Source: Gordonibacter faecis (GTDB lineage Bacteria > Actinomycetota > Coriobacteriia > Coriobacteriales > Eggerthellaceae). Taken from it: 64,000 bases of DNA. The notes under the pieces were generated by a model, which searched no databases, was not told the DNA's origin, and saw only the letters and a list, made by a program, of their open reading frames with translations. Made by a program: the position numbers and the translations under genes. The stretch is taken from positions 222,200-286,199 of the forward strand of contig NZ_JASJEU010000022.1 in NCBI RefSeq assembly GCF_030077735.1, in the 5' to 3' direction. How positions within the stretch are numbered: position 1 is the stretch's first letter; every line of letters begins with the position of its first letter. Shown here one piece after another: positions 49,854 to 56,649 of the stretch.

Positions 49854-51128
49854 TTAGGTGACACTCGGCGGCGAGGCGCTGGGCGTGTCAGCGGCTGTTT
49901 CCTTTGCGGAAGCTTTCACCGCTGACCCTTCCGCAGCCGCAGCCTCGTACTTGCGGGCAAGTTCTTCCACCTCTTTGTCGCCGAATTTTTCCAGCGGGCG
50001 CGACAGCAGTTCTTCCTGCTTGCGGTGCCTGCGCTCGTCTTCTTCGAGCTTCTTCTGCACGAGGTTCGCCACCACGCACACAACCAGAATGACCACGCCA
50101 GCGCCCAGCAGCAGAAGGCCGCTTGGACCGCCCGCGTCTTTCGCCATGATGGTGGTGGCCGTATCGGCAAACGCGTGCGAGAAAATCTCTTCCTCGGACA
50201 GCGAGTAGTTGTTGTAATACGCATCCAGCTTGTCGCCCAGCACGCCTATGGCCTGCGCGTCCATGACAGCGGCCGCCTGCGTGCCCACGGCGTATCCGCA
50301 GTTGAACCCGCCGTAGCCGTCGTCGCAGAACACCAACAGGAAGTGTCCCTCGCCCTTGAACAGCTGGTCGTAGAACGACTCGGCCTGCTGTTGCAGCACC
50401 TGTGTGGACGAGGTGGTGCCGTTCGGCAGAATATAGAGGTAGGGCTGCACACCCGTCTGGTGGTAGAACGACCGCATGCCGTCCTCCAGCTTGCCGGGCG
50501 CGTGAATCCAGCCGCCGTCCGCGTCGGTGTAGTAAGCGGTTTCGGTGGTGGCGGACGCGGGCAGGGCCGTGCGTTCCACCGACTGCTCGCCGAAGCCGGA
50601 GAACAGGAAGGTGACCAGGCCCGCAACAATGAGAATGGCAGCGATAATCAGGGCGATGGTGCGCCAGCCGCAACCGCTTTTGGTGGCGGCTGATGCTGGG
50701 GTGGTGTTGGGCTGGGTGGACGGCGTTGCCTGCGTTGGCGCGCCGCCGGGTTGGGAGGTGCCGGGTTGCTGCGAAGCGAAGGGCTGCTGGTAGGAATTTT
50801 GCTGCGTGGTGTGGGCATACGGGTTGCCGTACGCGTCGCCTGCGCCATACGGACGCTCGTAGCGCGGCTCGTCGCGGCGACTGCTGCGGCCGATGAGGAA
50901 CGGAATGAGGGGACCGATGTTGAACCCGCCCCCGCCCGAACCGCTGCCGAAGCCGCCAAACCCGGAGCCTGAGCCAAACCCGCCGGACCCGCTCATGCGT
51001 CCGCCGCCCGAGCGACCGCCCGAACCGCGCGAGCCACCGGAGAACCCACCCGACGACCGTCCGCCGCCGGAGAATCCGCCGCCACTGCGTCCGCCTGAAC
51101 TTCCTCCCGAGCCGCCAGATCTACCCAT
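49854..51128 (-). CDS. TPM-domain membrane protein with glycine-rich N-terminus
   Basis: A 424-aa protein. Residues 1-70 are almost only Gly, Ser, Arg and Phe, followed by a Gln/Pro-rich linker (about 90-148), a first membrane helix (GWRTIALIIAAILIVAGLVTFLFSGFG), a TPM-like domain (about 185-330, FYHQTGVQPYLYILP, HFLLVFCDDGYGGFNCGYAVG) and a second helix with a charged coiled tail. TPM domains occur in envelope and photosystem-repair proteins, and the Gly-rich part, usually C-terminal in this family, is at the start here. Expression alongside PspA suggests a role in membrane maintenance. Confidence 0.8.
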   Translation of the reverse strand: MGRSGGSGGSSGGRSGGGFSGGGRSSGGFSGGSRGSGGRSGGGRMSGSGGFGSGSGFGGFGSGSGGGGFNIGPLIPFLIGRSSRRDEPRYERPYGAGDAYGNPYAHTTQQNSYQQPFASQQPGTSQPGGAPTQATPSTQPNTTPASAATKSGCGWRTIALIIAAILIVAGLVTFLFSGFGEQSVERTALPASATTETAYYTDADGGWIHAPGKLEDGMRSFYHQTGVQPYLYILPNGTTSSTQVLQQQAESFYDQLFKGEGHFLLVFCDDGYGGFNCGYAVGTQAAAVMDAQAIGVLGDKLDAYYNNYSLSEEEIFSHAFADTATTIMAKDAGGPSGLLLLGAGVVILVVCVVANLVQKKLEEDERRHRKQEELLSRPLEKFGDKEVEELARKYEAAAAEGSAVKASAKETAADTPSASPPSVT

Positions 51129-51337
51129 GACCTTCTCCCCTCGCGCCGCTTCGCGTCAACGTGCCCAGCGCGGACATAAGGTCTGACATCGCTCAAGAAT
51201 TCCCCTGCGCCCTTGCCTTTTCCCGCGTTCACCTCGCGCTCGTGAAAAGAGTGTAGCAAGAGCAACCCCCGCCGTCAGGGGGCCTCAACAAACGATGTAA
51301 CATGGGGGTGGCATATAAGGGGGCGGAGCGGCGGCGC

Positions 51338-52327
51338 CTACGCGTACTGGCTCACCAGTTCGTTCAACACGCCGGACAGCGACAGGCCAGCGGCCTTGCA
51401 CGCGGCGGGGAACAGGGAGTTTTCCGTCATGCCGGGCGACACGTTCACCTCGAACACGCGCGCCTGCGCGCCGTCCCAAATGAGGTCGATGCGGGCGAGG
51501 TCACGCACGTTGTAGGCGCGGTACACCTCAAGCGCGGCGCGCTCGATCTCGGCGCGGATAGCCTGCGCGTCGCCCTCTTCGGGCGCGAGCGAGGCGTTGC
51601 GCACGGGCGCGAAATATTCCACGGCACCAGGGGTTATGCGTGCCTCGGTGTCGTAGAGGCCCGACTTCGGCACAATTTCCACGGGCGGCAGCGCGTAAGC
51701 GTCCCAGCCGGTGCCCAGCACAGACACAGCCATTTCCACGCCGTCGATCCACTGCTCAATGACCACCGCGTCGTCGAACGACAGCGCGTCAAGGATGGCT
51801 TCGCCCAGCTGGTCGATGCTATCCACGCGGTGCACGCCCATGGCCGACCCGCCGTGCGCGGGCTTCACCGCCACGGGGTAGCCACCAATCACGCGCTCTT
51901 CCACCAGGTCAAGCGCCGTGGCCGCGCCCATGTCCTTGAACGCGTCGCGCGCAATGTAGAGGCCCTGGGGCCAGGATGCGATGGGAGCCTCGCCGGTGAT
52001 GGCGCGGTAGGCGGCCATCTCGGAGTGCATGGAGTCTTTGTTCCACGCGCGCTGGCACACGCTCGACGGTGAGCCGATGAAGGGAATGCCCACGAATTCC
52101 AACAGGCTTTGGATGGTGCCGTCCTCGCCGTGCTTGCCGTGCAGGGCGCTGTAGCACACGTCCGGGCGCTCGCTGCGCAGCGTGGGAACGAGGTCGCTCG
52201 TGGTGTCCAGCGGCACCACTTTGTGGCCGGCCTCTTCCAGCGCCGCGCACACGTTCTTGCCGCTGGCCAGGGAAAACTCGCGCTCGAACGACGCGCCGCC
52301 CATCAACACTGCAACTTTGAGGCCCAT
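51338..52327 (-). CDS. ddl: D-alanine--D-alanine ligase
   Basis: A 329-aa ATP-grasp enzyme that joins two D-alanines for peptidoglycan. MGLKVAVLMGGASFEREFSLASG begins the fold; PDVCYSALHGKHGEDGTIQSLLEFVGIPFIGSP carries the active-site region; VAVKPAHGGSAMGV and FEVNVSPGMTENSLFP are ATP- and metal-binding motifs. The ATG at 52327 follows GGAAGGA; the longer frame is rejected. It appears monocistronic. Confidence 0.95.
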   Translation of the reverse strand: MGLKVAVLMGGASFEREFSLASGKNVCAALEEAGHKVVPLDTTSDLVPTLRSERPDVCYSALHGKHGEDGTIQSLLEFVGIPFIGSPSSVCQRAWNKDSMHSEMAAYRAITGEAPIASWPQGLYIARDAFKDMGAATALDLVEERVIGGYPVAVKPAHGGSAMGVHRVDSIDQLGEAILDALSFDDAVVIEQWIDGVEMAVSVLGTGWDAYALPPVEIVPKSGLYDTEARITPGAVEYFAPVRNASLAPEEGDAQAIRAEIERAALEVYRAYNVRDLARIDLIWDGAQARVFEVNVSPGMTENSLFPAACKAAGLSLSGVLNELVSQYA

Positions 52328-52425
52328 AGTGTTCCTTCCAACCTGCTCATCCGGCGGCGCGTTTGGCTGACGCCACACGGGATCCTTCGACTACGCTCAC
52401 TCCGTTCGCTCCGCTCAGGATGACA

Positions 52426-52566
52426 GCGGAGGTTGCTTACTTCATTCGCTCCGCCGGGTGAAGCGGAGGTTGCTCTTTGTTCACTCCGCCTTGAGAGGGC
52501 GGAGGTTGCTCTTTGCTCGCTCCGGTCAGAGACGCGGAGGTTATTCTTCGTTCGCCCGGCGGGTTA
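52426..52566. repeat. four tandem copies of a 35-37-base GCGGAGGTT unit
   Basis: Units start at 52426, 52463, 52499 and 52534, each opening GCGGAGGTT followed by a GCTCTTTGTTCACTCCGC-like arm, so each can fold as a hairpin. The array is preceded by CCTTCGACTACGCTCACT...CAGGATGACA, itself a palindrome-like motif, and overlaps the stop codon of the aminotransferase gene. Confidence 0.75.
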
Positions 52567-53829
52567 ATCAACCTTAATGGCACCTGCATCTAAGAAGACG
52601 CGGTACAGTTCGAGGCGTTCGTTGATTACTTTGGCGAGGCGTTTTATGGCTTCGTTCAGCTTTTCGGGTGGGGCGAAGCTGAAGTTGATGCGCATGGAGT
52701 TCTTCCCGGTTTTGCCGTCGGGGAAGAAACTGTCGCCCGGGACGTACGTGACGCCCGCCTCAAGCGCCTCGCTCAGCATAGACGCGGTGTCGAAATACTC
52801 GGGCAGGGTGACCCACACGAAGAAACCGCCGTCGGGGCGCGTCCATGAGGCCTCGGCCGGAAAATACTCGTCGAGCGCGGCCAGCATAGCGTCGCGCCGC
52901 TCGTGATAGGTGCTCACAAATTTCTGCAACGTTTTCTGCCAGGGGGTGTCGGTGAAGTAGTGCTCCACCACCACCTGATCAAACGAGCTACCGCACAAGT
53001 CGGTGCCCTGCTTCACCAGGTTCACCTTCGACAGTACGTGTTTCGGCGCTACAATCCAGCCCGTGCGCAGGCCCGGCGCGAACACCTTAGAAATAGTGCC
53101 CAGGTAAATAACGTCGTCGGACAGCGCTTTGAGCGGCACCATGTGGCCGCCGTCGTAGCGCAGCCGCCCGTAGGGGTCGTCCTCAAGCACCATGAAATCG
53201 TATTCAGCCGCCAACTCCAACAGCCGCTTGCGGCGCGCGGATGACATGGTCACGCCGCCGGGGTTCTGGAAGTTCGGGATGGTGTAGAGGAATTTCAGGC
53301 GCGGATTGCCTTTGCCAATGCGCGCGAGCTCTTCCTCCAGCAAGTCCATGCGCATGCCCTCGTCGTCGAAGGGGATGCAGTGAATGTCCGGCTCATAGGC
53401 GGAAAATGCCTGCAACGCGCCGAGGTACGTAGGCCCTTCTGCCAGAATGATGTCGCCCGGATTGATGAACGCCTTCGACAGAAGGTCGAGCGCTTCCTGG
53501 GCGCCGGAGGTGATAAGCACGTTTTCGGGCTTGGTGCGCACGCCGATGTCGCGCATGAGGTCGCAAAATACCTGCTTCGTTTGCACGCGGCCGTCGGTGG
53601 AGCCGTACTGCAGCGCCACGGCACGCTCATCTTCGCACACGGCGCGAACCGCTTTCTTGATGGCACTTTGCGGGAGCAGCGAGACGTCGGGCATGCCGCC
53701 CGAGAGCGAGATTACGTCGGGGCGTGACGCGGCGGCGAACAGATCGCGCACAGCGGAAGATCGCATCTTCACGACGCGCTCGGCGATTTTTTCGCCCGTC
53801 TGGTCGAATGTGAGGTGAGCTGAAGTCAT
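52564..53829 (-). CDS. class I/II PLP-dependent aminotransferase (2-aminoadipate aminotransferase-like)
   Basis: A 421-aa fold-type I enzyme. ISLSGGMPDVSLLP and LQYGSTDGR are substrate-side motifs; IPNFQNPGG holds the PLP ring contacts; VLEDDPYGRLRY includes the conserved Asp-x-x-Tyr; TISKVFAPGLRTGW carries the Schiff-base Lys. The length and motifs resemble LysN/MocR-type domains without the helix-turn-helix. Its 5' end overlaps the small gene upstream by 4 bases. The amino acid handled is not known. Confidence 0.9.
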   Translation of the reverse strand: MTSAHLTFDQTGEKIAERVVKMRSSAVRDLFAAASRPDVISLSGGMPDVSLLPQSAIKKAVRAVCEDERAVALQYGSTDGRVQTKQVFCDLMRDIGVRTKPENVLITSGAQEALDLLSKAFINPGDIILAEGPTYLGALQAFSAYEPDIHCIPFDDEGMRMDLLEEELARIGKGNPRLKFLYTIPNFQNPGGVTMSSARRKRLLELAAEYDFMVLEDDPYGRLRYDGGHMVPLKALSDDVIYLGTISKVFAPGLRTGWIVAPKHVLSKVNLVKQGTDLCGSSFDQVVVEHYFTDTPWQKTLQKFVSTYHERRDAMLAALDEYFPAEASWTRPDGGFFVWVTLPEYFDTASMLSEALEAGVTYVPGDSFFPDGKTGKNSMRINFSFAPPEKLNEAIKRLAKVINERLELYRVFLDAGAIKVD

Positions 53830-54236
53830 GACGCGTAGCGTACCACCGCCTCGTTCAGAAAGTGTGCCGCATCGCGAAAAGCCCGCAAAGCGACCAAATC
53901 GTCGGTGAAACTCACCTCCACGCGGGCGCGGCGGGCGAATTCGTCAAGCCATTCGGTGGTGCCCACGTACACGGCGTCCGGGTGCGGGTCGGCACGCGTT
54001 TGCAGGTCGATTACCAGGTGTTCCAGCACGTGCGGCAGCGTGGTGTGGGTTATGACAGCCCCGAAAGTGTCGCCTTCGTCGTTCACGCAAGCGTGGCGCG
54101 GAAGGTTGGGGAAGGCGTGCGTTATGCGGGCGGCCAGCGCGGGCGTGGTGAGGCGCGGGGCCGTGGGCGCGAGGGTGACCTCGCAGATCACGCGGTCGTT
54201 TTGCACGACGAGGCGGTCGATAGTGAGGGGGGTCAT
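53826..54236 (-). CDS. small protein resembling the cyanophycin synthetase N-terminal region
   Basis: A 136-aa soluble protein. THTTLPHVLEHLVIDLQTRA (about 64-83) resembles the HxxEHxxLELQ segment of the N-terminal domain of cyanophycin synthetases; the rest is a short beta-alpha pattern. There is no ATP-grasp or Mur-ligase domain, so it is a stand-alone domain. Its stop overlaps the aminotransferase ATG (ATGA), which couples the two. The similarity is from memory of the motif and is tentative. Confidence 0.55.
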   Translation of the reverse strand: MTPLTIDRLVVQNDRVICEVTLAPTAPRLTTPALAARITHAFPNLPRHACVNDEGDTFGAVITHTTLPHVLEHLVIDLQTRADPHPDAVYVGTTEWLDEFARRARVEVSFTDDLVALRAFRDAAHFLNEAVVRYAS

Positions 54237-54269
54237 GCGGGCGCACCTGCGAGGGTTATGCCGATTGCG

Positions 54270-54384
54270 TTTTCGCGCGTTGCGCGAAAGGGCGATTCGT
54301 GAGTCGCCCCAACGGGACCTGCAGGGATTACCTCAATTGTATTTTCGCGCGTTGCGCGAACGGATGCTCTGGAGAGCATCCCTA
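54270..54384. repeat. two GTAG/GTTG-type palindromes with GCGCGTTGCGCGA spacers
   Basis: GGGCGATTCGTGAGTCGCCC (54290-54309) followed by CAACGG, and GGATGCTCTGGAGAGCATCC (54362-54381) followed by CTACGG, each preceded by TTTCGCGCGTTGCGCGAA. They fill the 175-base gap between two genes. Confidence 0.65.
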
Positions 54385-54411
54385 CGGGGATACACGTTGT
54401 AGGGAGGCTAC

Positions 54412-55236
54412 TCATGCAGCTACGTCGTTGACGTCGAAAATTTCACCGGGAGTGGCGGGGACGCCAGGATCGGCGCTCTTTGTGTCGTCGGGGGTTGACT
54501 GAGGGGCCTCGTCCTTTGCAGCGTCTTTCCCCTGATCATCGGGCGTGGCCGAGGGGGCGGGGGCGGGCGCGGGGGCAACCAGCGAGGGGTCGGTGCGCGG
54601 CACAGCGGCGCCGTCATGGGACACGCGCACCAGCGATGTCACGCCTTCACCGTCGGCATATTCCAGCGGCGGTTCACCCTGGAGGGCGCGCACGAGGTTC
54701 TGCGCCGTCCAGCCGATATCCTCAAACAGCGTTGACGTGCCCGAATAGTCCGGGCCTTCCACAATGAACAGGCGCGTACGGTCGGGCGAGAAGCGGTAGC
54801 GGCCGTGCCCGCCCTTGTTGCCAAACGTCAGCTCCAGCGTTTTTGCGCCCGTGTCCAGCGTGTAGCCGTAGACCACGTCCTCGGTGAGTTTGACGGATTC
54901 CTTGTCTATCACAATGACGGTAGAAGTGCCTTTGACCTGCCACTCCCCCACAAATTCCAGGCTGTCGTCGTAGCGCATCCAGCGGTCCCACGAAAACAGG
55001 CCCGCCACCGCTACCACTAAGGCGAACAGCACCAGCACTACTATATAAGGCCAGCGGCGACGCTTCTTCGCCACGCGCTTGCGCGAGCGGGAAGACCCCT
55101 CGGTCTCTTCCCCGCCGCGGCCCGAATTCGTGCGCGCGGACGTGCGCACCGAAGAGCGCTGCTCAGAGGCCGACGCGCCCCGACGTGAAGTCGAGGCGCT
55201 CGTCGCCTGTTCTGTCTTCTTGCGTTTCCGGGTCAC
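54412..55236 (-). CDS. hypothetical single-pass membrane protein (274 aa)
   Basis: The first 60 residues are basic and Ser-rich, then a membrane helix (WPYIVVLVLFALVVAVAGLFSW, about 62-83) leads to an outside domain (about 90-200, LEFVGEWQVKGTSTVIVIDKESVKLTEDVVYGYTLD) reminiscent of a small beta-barrel. A Pro/Ala-rich and acidic tail ends the protein. I cannot name a family. It is transcribed after serS's direction-mate genes, 31 bases downstream of serS in the opposite reading order, i.e. both are on the minus strand with serS ahead of it only by position. Confidence 0.65.
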   Translation of the reverse strand: MTRKRKKTEQATSASTSRRGASASEQRSSVRTSARTNSGRGGEETEGSSRSRKRVAKKRRRWPYIVVLVLFALVVAVAGLFSWDRWMRYDDSLEFVGEWQVKGTSTVIVIDKESVKLTEDVVYGYTLDTGAKTLELTFGNKGGHGRYRFSPDRTRLFIVEGPDYSGTSTLFEDIGWTAQNLVRALQGEPPLEYADGEGVTSLVRVSHDGAAVPRTDPSLVAPAPAPAPSATPDDQGKDAAKDEAPQSTPDDTKSADPGVPATPGEIFDVNDVAA

Positions 55237-55267
55237 GCACTCACCTGCGCTGATTCGCCTTGCCGCG

Positions 55268-56557
55268 CTACTCCGGCGCGATAACCTCGACGCCGCCCAT
55301 GTAGGGCACCAGCACGTCCGGCACCTTGATGGAGCCGTCGGCCTGCTGATAGTTCTCGATGACTGCGGCCATCGTGCGGCCCACGGCCAGGCCCGACCCG
55401 TTCAGCGTGTGCACGTAACGCGAGCCCTTGAAGTTCTCGGGGTCGCGATAGCGAATATTCGCGCGGCGCGCCTGGAAATCGGTGCAGTTGGAGCACGACG
55501 AAATCTCCTTGTAGCCGTTGTACGACGGCAGCCACACTTCCAGGTCATACGTCTTCGCGGCGGAGAACCCAATGTCGCCGGTGCAGAGCGATATCACGCG
55601 ATACGGCAGGCCCAGCAGCTGCAGGATGTTCTCGGCGTCGGCCACCATGGCCTCAAGGTCGTCGAAGCTTTCCTCGGGCTTGGCGTACTTCACCATTTCC
55701 ACCTTGTCGAACTGGTGCACGCGAATGAGCCCGCGTGTGTCGCGGCCCGCGCTGCCGGCCTCTTCGCGGAAGCACGGCGTGAACGCACAGTACTTCAGCG
55801 GCAGCTGGCTGGCGTCCAGCGTCTCGCCGGCGTGGATGTTCGTGAGCTGCACCTCGGCCGTCGGAATGAGGTAGAGGCCTTCGGTGGTATGGAACAGGTC
55901 TTCCTCGAACTTCGGCAGCTGGCCCGTGCCCGTGAGCGTTTCGGCGTTGGCCATGGCCGGGCACCACCACTCTTTGTAGCCGCGGGAGGTGTGCGTGTCG
56001 GTCATGAAGTTGATGAGCGCGCGCTCCAGACGAGCGCCCAGGCCGCCCAGCAAAATGAAGCGGCTCGCGGCCAGCTTCACGGCGCGCTCGAAGTCGATAA
56101 TACCCAGTTCAGGCCCCAAGTCCCAGTGGGGCTTCATCTCAAAGCCCTCGGCCGCGAAGTCGCGCGGGGTGCCCCAGCGACGCACCTCGGGGTTGTCGTC
56201 TTCGTCGTCGCCCACCGGCGTGGAGTCGGCCGGCATGTTCGGCGTGGCCAGCAGCAAATCGCGCAGGGCGGCATCGGCCGCTTCGCGCACAGCCCCGATG
56301 GAAGCCAGCTCGTCGTTGATGGCGCGCACGCGCTCCTTCGCGGCCTCCGCTTCGTCCTTCTTGCCTTCGGCCATCATGGCACCGATGGACTTCGACGCAG
56401 CATTGCGCTCGGCCTGCAGCGCTTCCTCCTGCGTGATGGCGGCGCGGCGCTCTTCGTCTAGCTGGGAGAAGCGCGCAGCATCCCAGGAAGCGTGGCGGTT
56501 CTTCATCGCTTCGGTGACGGCCTCAAGATTCTCGCGGACGTATCGGATGTCTAGCAT
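55268..56557 (-). CDS. serS: seryl-tRNA synthetase
   Basis: A 429-aa class II synthetase that charges tRNA-Ser. The N-terminal coiled-coil arm (about 30-100) is followed by the catalytic core with motif 2 (FRxExGSAGRDTRGLIRVHQF) and motif 3 (LNGSGLAVGRTMAAVIENYQ). Length is normal. The ATG at 56557 has AAGGAG upstream; the in-frame extension is not part of the protein. The same-strand membrane protein gene begins 31 bases beyond the serS stop and may be co-transcribed. Confidence 0.97.
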   Translation of the reverse strand: MLDIRYVRENLEAVTEAMKNRHASWDAARFSQLDEERRAAITQEEALQAERNAASKSIGAMMAEGKKDEAEAAKERVRAINDELASIGAVREAADAALRDLLLATPNMPADSTPVGDDEDDNPEVRRWGTPRDFAAEGFEMKPHWDLGPELGIIDFERAVKLAASRFILLGGLGARLERALINFMTDTHTSRGYKEWWCPAMANAETLTGTGQLPKFEEDLFHTTEGLYLIPTAEVQLTNIHAGETLDASQLPLKYCAFTPCFREEAGSAGRDTRGLIRVHQFDKVEMVKYAKPEESFDDLEAMVADAENILQLLGLPYRVISLCTGDIGFSAAKTYDLEVWLPSYNGYKEISSCSNCTDFQARRANIRYRDPENFKGSRYVHTLNGSGLAVGRTMAAVIENYQQADGSIKVPDVLVPYMGGVEVIAPE

Positions 56558-56649
56558 GGTCGCGCTCCTTCTTGCTTGCGATTGTCGCGGTTTATTTGTC
56601 GCGGTTTTTCGATGAGTACAGTATAGCGCACGGGTGCGCGCGGCCCGCA

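Noticed and set aside
52426..52566. Regular repeats considered as a CRISPR array
   Set aside because: The units follow each other without unique spacers of constant length, and there are no cas genes in the window.
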